64,000 nt of DNA from Trichobilharzia szidati (Eukaryota > Platyhelminthes > Trematoda > Strigeidida > Schistosomatidae). The first letter of the stretch is position 1. Each line of letters starts with the position of its first letter. The translations under genes and the position numbers were made by a program. The notes beneath the pieces were generated by a model, which ran no database searches, was not told the origin of the DNA, and saw only the letters and a list, made by a program, of their open reading frames with translations. This document shows, one piece after another, positions 52,801 to 58,269 of the stretch. Location: positions 33,738,804-33,802,803 of the forward strand of contig OX235277.1 in assembly GCA_944472155.2 (NCBI GenBank), in the 5' to 3' direction.

Positions 52801-55156
52801 CTAAATTACGGTGCTTTGACGTTTGAGCATCTAACAGTAGTAGAAAGGGAGTTAGGTGCTAAGTTGCAATGGTCTGTAGAGAACAACCTTCTTTATAACA
52901 AAATTACCATAACTTTAGAGCAATTAGTTCAGTTTATGAATTTCAACGAAACAATAAGAAGACGTAGTTTATCTGAAACGTACTACGTCCTACTTTGATC
53001 AGAAATTATCATAGCAGTAGTAACGAAGTGAGCTAACTAGTCAAGCTATTAACTTTACTTACTTGAACTGCTTCTACAGGGCATTTTGCAAGTCCTTCAT
53101 CGTACAGACTGATTGCTTGAGCGTATTGTCCACCTTTGAAAAATTTATTTCCTTTCAGCTTTAATGCTAAAGCAGCCTCTAAAGGTGTCTCAGGTGTAAG
53201 TTCTGTTGCACGCGTTTGCTCTGTAATATAGAAAACAACCACTTACACATTTTAGCACAGTGAGTTAAACCTCAAAAATGTATATTTACTTTCATTATTC
53301 AAAAGAATGGTTACTGAACAAAGAATACTCTTTTCGATAACTTCATCATCAGGCTCTACAGTTATATATAAATCATGGTGAATGAATGAATTAGTGTTAT
53401 TAACAACATTAATGTTTAAATAACATCGAATCAATAATATCAATAGATTACAGTTCAATAGCATCAACATAACAATAAACAATATCAGAAAAATTAGGAA
53501 AGATAATAATACCAATTCATGAACTTATAGTCTCTACTGAAGGCCAGGGAAGTAGTAGTGGCTGGACTTGCTTCTTTTGCACACAGAGCACTGGTTGTTT
53601 GAGGCGAATTGCAATAGCCTCTGCTGTTTGGAGCATCCAGTACCTCGATGTTTTTGGCAATTTATTCGGTAACCAGTAGATGATAGAAAAGGATTCTTCA
53701 ATGCTGGCTTTGTGGCTGGTTTGGACCAGGCGGTCTAATAACGAATTGTTGATGGTTTCATTATTATTAGGAAACCCGAAACTATAGTTCTTATGCAAAG
53801 CAAGCTTGTTGGATAGATTATTTTTTTATTACACACATCGCTGCTTATGTGGAGTCTTAGAAAGCTGGTTAGGTTATGTAATCTACTCATACATTAAAGA
53901 AGGATTTAAGACCACATAAACGTCAACCACCTGTCACCTTTCAAACCTCACCTGAAAATGTTTTGCAGCTCTGTACAAAGATAAAGACCCTATTCCACAT
54001 AGTCGCCGTTATAGAAAACAATCAACATGTAAAGTTCTATTCCCGGCCTGCTGTCCTAGTAATACAGACACTAAATTTTCAGCAACTAACCAGAAGATCT
54101 GCAGTGTCGTATTTCTGTCCTACAGAAAATGTATAAAAGCAGCCATACAACACACTTAAATTTGTAATAGTAGTCAACCTGAGGTCTACTGAAACTACCC
54201 AACTAAATCTTAGTTAACGGGTTAAACCTCGGTTTAATTACTGTAGAACTTATCAAAGCAAAATAAGATAATTAAGGCTCTTCTCCACTAAAGCTAAAAT
54301 TAACAGTATACTGGAAAGAACTTCGCTGTCAATCAAGATATTATTACAAAGCAAAACTCTTGTATGGTCTCAACCAGTTAAATAACTTTCGATAGTCGAA
54401 ATTCGACTACTAATTAAACATAGAGACGAAGCAGTAAAATCCAAAAGTTTACATTTAATATGCACTGAGTTGATTCGTGCAGTGTACATTCATATTACTA
54501 ATACCGGAGGAGATGAACTACAGAAACCATCACAATCAGCCGCAAACCTATAAAAAGGTGGCATATTACGTTGTCCTGAGATCCGTTCATATCATTGGTT
54601 CCGGCTGATATGGTTTAACTTAGCCGGTGTCTCAGAACACTTCCGACCTTTGACGGATTCCCGCATAGACTTATTTCACTGACTAATGCAGTGTTAGTCT
54701 ATCTTGAAGGAAATGTTCCAGGTTAATATCCATGTCTTTTCACCATAAAATCCTTCAGACCAGTCAAAACCATACTGAGGAAGATACACTGAGGGAAAAA
54801 ACTAAAGAAAGGAGAAGAATCGACAAAACAAGTGTAAGACAATATGAAACTGTGTGACAGAGAAAGTAAATAACGAAAAGTTAAAGAGAAAAGTAAAAGC
54901 ACAAAAGAAAGTCTACTGGATTAATGGACAGAATACACATATCTGAGGTCTGAAAGTTAGGCGGCTTACTTTTATTTCTGATGTAATGAAGATACAGTGC
55001 TAATCCAGCGATGCCAAGAGGAATTCCGACTATCACAGCAGTTCTCCAGCTGATTCTTGCAGAGAGCCTAGACTTAAAGCCCTGAAAAAGTGATTAGAGG
55101 GCTACCTGACAACATACCACTGGATTACTGTCTACAACTAAGCGAGACTGAGACAT
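31539..55156 (-). CDS. TOMM70: TOM70, mitochondrial import receptor subunit (10 coding exons)
   Basis: Receptor of the outer-membrane TOM complex that accepts preproteins, mainly carrier proteins, from Hsp70/Hsp90. Joined exons on the minus strand: 55156-55118, 55081-54970, 53220-53063, 48827-48612, 45748-45630, 41489-41210, 39214-38747, 36325-36155, 33605-33468, 31973-31539. The phases all agree and give 711 residues; animal TOM70 is usually about 600. Visible features are a membrane anchor at about 27-47 with the bulk facing the cytosol, TPR1 at about 65-98 (LKGNKFFKGGQYAQAI), and TPR2-3 at about 106-170 (FYQNRAAAKENQ, YLKALNRRAHLYEKLEKW). Candidate carboxylate-clamp residues are K71, N75, N111, K141 and R145. 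An acidic low-complexity insert lies at about 309-400 and C-terminal TPRs at about 400-700. Introns 2-9 carry many transposon copies on both strands. Identity is firm; exon 1 is the least certain part. Confidence 0.93.
31990..33460. other. TOM70 intron 9, no further feature
   Basis: No recognised gene; one degraded repeat-like stretch around 32520-32760 was not assignable. Confidence 0.4.
33468..33605 (-). CDS. TOMM70: TOM70 exon 9
   Basis: 46 codons: AQRLYTLYRCALSSGDMSKV, NSRVDEFRRLVKKYPSCLET, HSLFAQ. Matches the TOM70 stretch in which F...V.K.P.C.E is followed by a TPR ending in AQ. Acceptor TATAATAG, donor GTGAGT, phase 0. Confidence 0.95.
33704..33960 (+). mobile_element. tRNA-Gly-derived SINE or pseudogene
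   Basis: GCGTCAGTGGTTCAATGGTA, GAATGTTCGCC and GGGAGATCCCGGTTCGACAC closely follow a glycine tRNA through the D arm and T arm. The anticodon arm is altered (AGTTTATG), and the 3' acceptor strand (AGAGCCAA) cannot pair with GCGTCAG. Additional non-tRNA sequence with CACGGTGG-like segments follows, so this is a tRNA-derived repeat and not a working tRNA gene. Confidence 0.7.
34010..35250 (-). pseudogene. RTE-like LINE fragment in intron 8
   Basis: On the minus strand, VEFADDIVLLFANIQDPLNR is the catalytic FADD block of an RTE-type reverse transcriptase. It is followed by decayed thumb and C-terminal sequence down to the ATCGTG...GACGGTAT region near 34150. The segment is a paralogue of 44490-45460. 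Stops are frequent. Confidence 0.72.
35290..35415 (+). mobile_element. Sm-alpha-like SINE in intron 8
   Basis: Head part CAATGAGCTCATCACATAAC, B-box region GGAGTTTGATCCTAGGTAG, hinge GCGCACTGTTGAAGAGTC, core AAACTAGGGAGAAACAG. Antisense to TOM70. Confidence 0.68.
35420..35940 (-). mobile_element. RTE-like LINE 3' end in intron 8
   Basis: Matches the 3' end of the copy at 290-960: MVSNIEFRSRE at the coding end (35933) and the shared tail around GAACTTAGCACAGAAATG. The C-terminal frame shows a SRMLRT.. and RRKGGQTRSWHQSMK segment. Confidence 0.65.
36155..36325 (-). CDS. TOMM70: TOM70 exon 8
   Basis: 57 codons: DVAACLYDFQRAQSAWSECP, DVYLHRGQINLLSDQLDEAL, HDLNMAVKLKPEFSVAQ. The VY.HRGQ...L.DQ..EA..D motif is the characteristic TOM70 C-terminal-half TPR. 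Acceptor TATTTAG, donor GTTAGT, phase 0. Confidence 0.97.
36565..36800 (+). mobile_element. tRNA-headed SINE, family 4, in intron 7
   Basis: TTGGTCTAGGTTGTCAACTTCC then ACTGATTTGAACCCCACC, then GAGATTTGGTTATCCAGACA. The same head and body occur at 47355-47500 (plus) and 38510-38640 (minus). Confidence 0.6.
37430..37760 (-). mobile_element. LINE 5'/ORF1-region fragment in intron 7
   Basis: A decayed copy of the sequence at 57860-58260, sharing ACTTGGAACAGTATGAGCAC, GGGATACTAGCCGGATGCCC and CTTGAAGTCTGATCC. Read on the minus strand it keeps scattered protein-like blocks, but with many changes. Confidence 0.55.
38510..38640 (-). mobile_element. tRNA-headed SINE, family 4, in intron 7
   Basis: Reverse strand reads TGTAGCCTCTCGGCTTCCAACC, GGGTGTGAATCCCGCTCC and ACCATCGAGATTTGGGCAGT, in the family 4 layout. 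Sense with respect to TOM70. Confidence 0.6.
38747..39214 (-). CDS. TOMM70: TOM70 exon 7 (acidic insert plus TPRs)
   Basis: 156 codons. The first 90 or so are low-complexity and acidic (for example GNGDDDDNDDVS and NTEEENNTVTKPGT). The rest is helical: VKAHIKEVYNQALLLHATYQ, ALAGRSEEAKERFQAIGA and LLVRVNALIKCACLSM, the conserved NALIK block of the middle TPRs. The acidic insert explains most of the extra length over animal TOM70. Acceptor TTTTAATAG, donor GTAAAT. Confidence 0.95.
39735..39950 (+). mobile_element. Sm-alpha-like SINE with hammerhead-like core, intron 6
   Basis: Well-preserved copy: head CCAGTGGCTGAATGGTATAC, B-box region CTGGGTTCGATACTCAG, hinge GTGGCGCATGCTGATGAAGA, then the hairpin GTCCCACATTGGGAC with six perfect pairs, and GAAGCAG. 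Compared with the known Sm-alpha ribozyme layout there are three extra bases (AGA) between CTGATGA and stem II, and the GAAA is GAAG here. Antisense to TOM70. Confidence 0.8.
40540..41188 (+). pseudogene. RTE-like LINE C-terminal region, intron 6
   Basis: The plus strand keeps TINERNQKEGISFTHMGTIF, SNTGDMEEDIEVSQDLKKK, SVLLYGPQT and a 3' end near the TTCCACTTGG terminus. It ends in an (AAT)n run (41169-41188). The SFT.MG and VLLYG.QT blocks match the LINE family at 6007. Antisense to TOM70, about 20 bases from exon 6. Confidence 0.75.
41210..41489 (-). CDS. TOMM70: TOM70 exon 6
   Basis: Continues SAFACNPFVAINPQVCKK, a Ser/Thr/Asp-rich spacer (SESTTNGTTATDEHVSSD), then a TPR-like pair of helices (VQSALKTLNASLDYMSKGEY, AQSAEYVMKAVSLFES). 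Acceptor AATATAG, donor GTAAGT, ends in phase 0. Confidence 0.93.
41771..42105 (-). mobile_element. Solo LTR-like repeat with 4-base target duplication
   Basis: 335 bases with plus-strand ends TGTAAC...CTACA (minus strand TG...CA) and CTAT on both sides (41767-41770 and 42105/6-42109). An AATAAA-type signal (TTAATAAAGG on minus) lies near the 3' end of the minus strand unit. Inside intron 5, in the TOM70 sense orientation. Confidence 0.72.
42174..42480 (-). mobile_element. Second copy of the LTR-like repeat
   Basis: Same family and orientation as the preceding unit, about 70 bases away, with the right end CTCTCACCACA and the internal GGCAACAGATTGTTTATTAA block. The left end is shortened by about 20 bases. 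Confidence 0.68.
42490..43950. other. Intron 5 sequence, no gene recognised
   Basis: AT-rich DNA with short CA and CAAT runs (for example 42675-42700 and 43449-43471). No protein family was recognised. Confidence 0.45.
43960..44140 (+). mobile_element. Sm-alpha SINE, canonical-type hammerhead core (decayed)
   Basis: Positions 44064-44110 read ACTGATGAGCCCCAGATAG, AACAAAATAC and ATCTTGGATTCTAC. This is the order of the described S. mansoni Sm-alpha ribozyme (CTGATGAGTCCC...GGACGAAAC...CCTGGATTCCAC) with several base changes, and without the three-base insertion seen in the other copies. A tRNA-like head region (GGTCCAGTGGATAATGC, GGATTTGAGTCTCAG) lies upstream. Confidence 0.72.
44490..45460 (-). 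pseudogene. RTE-like LINE fragment, intron 5
   Basis: Minus strand: NDIDLLCDNMQAARTSFNQL, ISVCKHGMCFASSK, LLQNCKEPVPALTLAGEPL, then a decayed C terminus with ASVGASRFPGYGPR near 44690. Paralogue of 34010-35250. The FADD aspartates are lost. Sense to TOM70. Confidence 0.75.
45630..45748 (-). CDS. TOMM70: TOM70 exon 5
   Basis: DNIVCMDQILKKIGQQKAQE then ERAKLLHELPSASFIRNYL, corresponding to the helical linker after the clamp and the conserved LPS..FI..Y segment of TOM70. Acceptor ATTATAG, donor GTGAGA, ends in phase 2 (serine completed by exon 6). Confidence 0.95.
45860..46540 (+). pseudogene. Penelope-like element fragment, intron 4
   Basis: Plus strand: FRNKLYKQTNGVAMGSPISP and VVADIFMDS (the GVAMGSPLSP..A..F block of Penelope-like reverse transcriptase), then, after a gap, IYQIPCNDCEISYIGQTSR and STRLLEHKN, which is the start of the GIY-YIG endonuclease. 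In this class the GIY-YIG domain follows the reverse transcriptase and nicks target DNA. The catalytic palm aspartate region is missing, and the endonuclease ends early at about 46535. Confidence 0.85.
46758..46822. repeat. (TA)n microsatellite
   Basis: About 65 bases of uninterrupted TA, at the downstream side of the Penelope-like fragment. Confidence 0.98.
47355..47500 (+). mobile_element. tRNA-headed SINE, family 4, intron 4
   Basis: AGTAGCTGTGGTGCATTGGT, CTCGACTTCCAAACAGCAGG, GGTTACAACC, then AAGATTTGGGCAGCCAGGTA. Same family as 36565 and 38510. Confidence 0.6.
47720..47985 (+). mobile_element. RTE-like LINE 3' end, intron 4
   Basis: Contains GGCTAGAGACTGTTGGTGG, CTTAATGATGCAGATGCATT and the terminal TGTACTTCTGTGCAAAATTC, paralogous to 52040-52285. 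Confidence 0.68.
48612..48827 (-). CDS. TOMM70: TOM70 exon 4 (TPR2-TPR3)
   Basis: 72 codons, ERAAFYQNRAAAKENQRQYE through NYLKALNRRAHLYEKLEKW to CIFEKFKNA. The FYQNRAA and KAL.RRA.. blocks with a following C.LDVTA.C. are hallmarks of TOM70 TPR2-3. Acceptor CTCTAG, donor GTAAGT, phase 0 at both ends. Confidence 0.97.
48910..49135 (+). mobile_element. tRNA-headed SINE, family 3, intron 3
   Basis: GCGTCGTTGGTTCCAGGGTA, GAACACCTACTAACCACACA, GGTCTGGGTTCGGTTCCCGA and CCAACGCAC, then a non-tRNA tail with GGTGTTGGGCTTGC and CAGGTGGAACTGAAAC. The GCGTCGTTGG/CCAACGCAC ends can partly pair, so the head is rather intact, but the anticodon arm is not a tRNA one. Confidence 0.66.
49440..49640 (+). mobile_element. 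Sm-alpha-like SINE, intron 3
   Basis: Head GTGGCTGAAAAGTCAATGAG, B-box region CAGGTTCCACCCCTGG, hinge GGTGTGCGATGCTTGA, core AGTCCCAAATTAGGACGAAA, 3' end CTGGTTCGTGACGAAATC. Antisense to TOM70. Confidence 0.78.
49660..50990 (-). pseudogene. RTE-like LINE, RT part to 3' end, intron 3
   Basis: Minus strand from 50959: EQAVFRKGKSCTDQITTLGI, SNLYLNFIDFEKAFDSING, KIIWKLLQHYAVPQVFISLI. The FIDFEKAFDS block holds the first catalytic aspartate of the reverse transcriptase. A decayed thumb and C-terminal region follows: EEAAKTGLQVIVEKTEVMKI, RKWRWIGHTLMRGDRRM and the terminal ALYSTWNPME-type end near 49680. It is the longest RTE-like copy in the window; several stops and frame changes. Confidence 0.82.
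51740..52290 (+). mobile_element. RTE-like LINE 3' end, intron 3
   Basis: Plus strand: VKLHRPRWIGYVLITPRHRL then PRQAMLVDIEL (the RW.GHV.R.P..RLPR.A block), then MVEVLKMLRTNGWKLLVMWLQ in another frame and a non-coding tail to CACTTCTGTGCGAAG. Paralogue of 47720-47985. Confidence 0.72.
52300..53055. other. Intron 3 sequence, no gene recognised
   Basis: Two overlapping open stretches at 52611-52998 show no recognised family. Confidence 0.4.
53063..53220 (-). CDS. TOMM70: TOM70 exon 3 (TPR1)
   Basis: Starts in phase to complete a Lys codon (K51) and encodes QTRATELTPETPLEAALALK then LKGNKFFKGGQYAQAISLYD, the first clamp TPR, ending VQ before GTAAGT. Lys71 and Asn75 occupy the positions that bind the C-terminal carboxylate of Hsp70/Hsp90 in related receptors. 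Confidence 0.95.
53517..53830 (-). pseudogene. Penelope-like element C-terminal fragment, intron 2
   Basis: LDRLVQTSHKASIEESFSII, YWLPNKLPKTSRYWMLQTAE, AIAIRLKQPVLCVQKK, ending ..LLLPWPSVETISS. Shared with 11216-11510. The layout fits the end of a GIY-YIG domain, though this is less certain than the copy at 45860. Confidence 0.45.
53840..54960. other. Intron 2 sequence, no gene recognised
   Basis: No protein family or SINE layout recognised. Confidence 0.4.
54970..55081 (-). CDS. TOMM70: TOM70 exon 2 (membrane anchor)
   Basis: Begins GFKSRLSARISWRT, a basic stretch, then the hydrophobic AVIVGIPLGIAGLALYLHY and IRNK. This is the N-terminal signal anchor that places the receptor in the outer membrane with a cytosolic body. 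Ends in phase 1 before GTAAGC; acceptor TTTTTCAG. Confidence 0.9.
55082..55117 (-). other. TOM70 intron 1, 36 bases
   Basis: GTATGT at the donor end, a T-rich run and TTTTTCAG at the acceptor. Very short introns near the 5' ends of genes are a known trait of schistosome genes; the other eight introns of this gene are 1.5-4.2 kb. Confidence 0.7.
55118..55156 (-). CDS. TOMM70: TOM70 exon 1 (start codon)
   Basis: ATG at 55156-55154 opens MSQSRLVVDSNPV, 13 codons, ending in phase 0 at GTG followed by a GTATGT donor. Chosen because exon 2 has no ATG and is in phase with this one. Without splicing the frame meets TAA in the intron. A second donor 12 bases on (CAG then GTAGCC) would also keep frame but leave a 24-base intron. 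Expressed-sequence support is not visible here. Confidence 0.7.
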
Positions 55157-55159
55157 GAT

Positions 55160-56100
55160 GAACAGGGTACCAAGTCAACCCGGATGCCAAACCACGAGTG
55201 CCGTAAAAGCCAAGGGAAGCGCTGCAGGAAGCAGAGGATACAACTGGGATCTTCAATGTTCTAGTTAACAACTACGATGAAATACAGTCACTTGCAACGT
55301 TGATAAATAGTAAAATAAAGATATTCGCTAGTTCTTTCAAATCTTCCAGTGATGTGGACATAATGTCCATCTCAGGTACTGACGATTCGACAGTTAACTG
55401 TAAGTTCATTTAGCTTGGTTACTTAAATGACAACTCCTGAAGTAAAGGAATAGGTATGATAAAGTTGGCAAACCATTATTTAGAGTGCATTAGATTTATC
55501 GTAAGACGGCAGAATACGGACAGTCAAATGGCTCCTCCTAAGTCCCTATCTCTGTCCTTTTGTTTTATTTCGAATACTCTTGATACACTCTAGGCTATAT
55601 TTCTAGCTTTATTCAATATCCAATATCGCTTTTACGAGCTAGTATAAACCAATTTGATTTCTTTGTGCTCGCCTCTTGATTCAGAGATATAGGTTCCTGA
55701 TCTTCGGTAAACTTCTGCGTAGCTCGTCCCGCCACTCGACTGTCGTAGCTTTGGTTGACTCCAAAAGGAGTAGTGCTGGGGTTAATTATATGTGGTTTGT
55801 AGTATGAGGTGTGTTAAGACTGCTACTACTGTGAGTGGAGTTGATCCTTTCACCAGTTAGTCCTCCGTTATGGTCGTCAAATGAAAAGAAATAATAATAG
55901 ATATAATTAGTGAAGTTGTTCAGACTAACAGACAGAAAAAGAAATGAAGAAAATGTAAAACAGACAGCTGATTAAATTTGAAGTTGATATATATATATAC
56001 CAGTAATAATAATGAGTGTAGTTGGAGTTGTCAGGAGAGTAAGATGGGAGAGAATGTAAAGAAGTAAAACGACGAATTCAGCTGTCTATCCCTGAATGGT
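55160..56100. other. TOM70 upstream flank
   Basis: Expected to hold TOM70 5' untranslated sequence and promoter; no TATA-like element in a convincing position was identified. A short TATATATATATA run lies at 55988-56000. Confidence 0.35.
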
Positions 56101-56107
56101 GTATTCG

Positions 56108-57250
56108 ATTTTAAGGGGATAGGCCATTTGGACGCAGTCCTTGTGTTGCTGCATGATTGTCCAGCCTTCGCTTAAAGGCGTCCACAGACGGTGCCAAAGC
56201 TACATCTGCCGTTGAGGAACTCCAGGGACGGAAAACCCACAGTGAAAAGAAGTGGGAGCGCACCCAGGTCCCTGCCCTCTGGTGAGCTATCCCTCTGGGA
56301 TTTCCACGAGAAAGCCTATACCTACTCAAAGGCAGAACACCTTTGTTTGGGTGATTCTGGTCATTTGTTATCTTAAAGGCAGTAATCATGTCCCCCCTAA
56401 GCTAACGGTTGCTCAGTGTGAATAGGCCTAATTTCTTCAGCCTTTCATCATACGGCTAATTTCGGAGACCCACCACTCCTTTTGTCGCCCGTCTTTGGAC
56501 TCCTTCCAAGAGGTTGGCGTCTCTTCTAAGCGGTGGGGTGCAATAATATTATGCACTTCAAAGTGTGGTCTGACGTATGGTTTGTACAACCTTAGAAAGA
56601 GCTCATGAGTGAGTGCATCTAACTGTTTATGTGTAAGATGTATGACCGCATATGCTCTCGCTACGTCCCCCGTGTAATTTACGCTTATGTCCATTTTTTC
56701 CGTTAGAAGTAGACCTAACTCTCATTCCGACGTTGTGCAGGACAAGTTTTCACTACAAAGGGTGTAACTTGCACTCTGCAGCCTACAGGTGCGTAATTTC
56801 ACCACTTTGCACTTTTTCAGGTTGAAAGTTATGCCACTGGCTACCGCCCAGTCTTCCAGAAGGTTTAAATCTTCTTGCAGCCTATATGAGTCCTCCGGAC
56901 ACTTTACCGTCCTCCATATCTTTACATCGTCAGCGTATAGAAGAGTCGCCAGCTTAGACGGCATGGTAGATCATTGATAAAATTAAAAACATCAGTGGTC
57001 CCAGGATAGAACCCTGCGACCCTCCTGAAGACGAGCTGTGCAAAGATGATCGGACTCGATTGACCTTAGTGTGAAATTTCCTTTCAGCTAGGTAGTCCTT
57101 TAACCGTGACAGAAGTGGCTTGACTATACCTGCCGGACTTATTTGGTGTAGCTTTATACTTGCAATTTGAACTTGGTTTCCAATCTTGTGGCCGAAGATG
57201 TTGTCAACAGGAATGAAAGTCTCATAATTAAATCCGTCAGTTCTGAGAAA
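56108..57250 (-). pseudogene. CR1-like LINE fragment upstream of TOM70
   Basis: Minus strand, in changing frames: GSQGSILGPLMFLI (about 57030), LATLLYADDVKIWRTV with the catalytic YADD (about 56940), LLEDWAVASGITFNLKKCKV, LRLYKPYVRPHFEV (about 56600), and the C-terminal VDAFKRRLDNHAATQGL near 56120. The order matches reverse transcriptase palm, thumb and C-terminal region of CR1-like LINEs. At least three frame changes. Confidence 0.82.
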
Positions 57251-57284
57251 ATAACGAAGTCAAAATATGTGTGACTTGATTCAT

Positions 57285-57535
57285 TGGAGACTAGTTACTA
57301 ACTAGTGTACAATCAAAGTAACCAATAAAGTCTTAAAGGAGGTCAACTGCAAGCCCAAATAGCTCAGGGGTAACGTCTCTGACTGCAGGCGGCACCGGGT
57401 GACACGAGTTCGAATCTCAGGTGGGACATGAGTTACTTCAAGGTTGCAGGTACGCCTCGCTGACTGCTGAGTGCCGACTAGCACGAAACCTAGGTGGAAG
57501 GCTTCCTGCCGATTGCCTCCAACCATCTAATATAT
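57285..57535 (+). mobile_element. tRNA-headed SINE, family 2
   Basis: AGTTACTAACTAGTGTACAATC lead-in (also before the 24480 copy), CCCAAATAGCTCAGGGGTAA (A-box region), CACGAGTTCGAATCTCAGG (B-box region), then GCCTCGCTGACTGCTGAGTG and CTGCCGATTGCCTCCAACC. Confidence 0.72.
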
Positions 57536-57859
57536 GTGACTTCATTGGTAGTAGGGAAGACTAGTGTGGTGGTGCTCATTTACCTTAAATTATTAGCCCA
57601 AGGCTTTCAGTTATCAGTGCTGCGTTCTAATCTGCATAGCTTAAATCCTTTTGTTAGGCTGAAGGTGCGTGGCCAAGTATCCTCGCCATTTGACACGATC
57701 TCATGTTACGTTCCCCTGTTTGCTCACGATCCATGGTTAGCTAAGCCCATACCACTGCCCTAGGTCACTGAACCCATAATACATTATGTGTCTGCTATTG
57801 TTGTTCTGGTTTCATAACTGTTATCTGGTTATCTCGAACAAGTACACTGAATTTTGAGG

Positions 57860-58260
57860 GATTTATTTTATTTATTTAAACGCAGAAAAACTTGGTACAA
57901 TATGGCACCAAGAAAGATGCGCCGCACAATATTGTGTGTGGGCTGAGATACTGCCCGGGCGCCCAGACCTAAGCAGGTGGTTTTCCTAAGGGACCACCCC
58001 CCGAGACTTTGACTTGGAGTCTAATCCGCAAGGCAGCGGAGCAGCGTCAGGAGCTGCGTTCCCATGGTTGCCGGCGACCCATATGGGTTCATACGCCCTT
58101 TGATCCGACTGAATTCTGGAGCCCATGTACCCGATGGTAACTGCTTTTAGTCTATCCAAACAACCTCCCTGACATGGTAGGACTTGCAGGGACATGAGTC
58201 CCAGCCAGTTTAGCTTGTTGGGTCACTGCGGCATTCAGGCCCGACCACCACGGCAAGGTA
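57860..58260 (-). mobile_element. LINE 5'/ORF1-region fragment
   Basis: Minus strand is protein-like over about 120 codons with stops: SCPCKSYHVREVVWID, LPSGTWAPEFSRIKGRMNPY, GSPATMGTQLL, LRKTTCLGLGARAVSQPTH, IVRRIFLGAILYQVFLRLNK. Higher GC than its surroundings. Shared with 37430-37760. Function of this region in the element is not clear from sequence. Confidence 0.55.
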
Positions 58261-58269
58261 GCAGTTATC

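Noticed and set aside
52611..52998. Two overlapping open frames in TOM70 intron 3
   Set aside because: No family resemblance and no splice or start context; likely chance.
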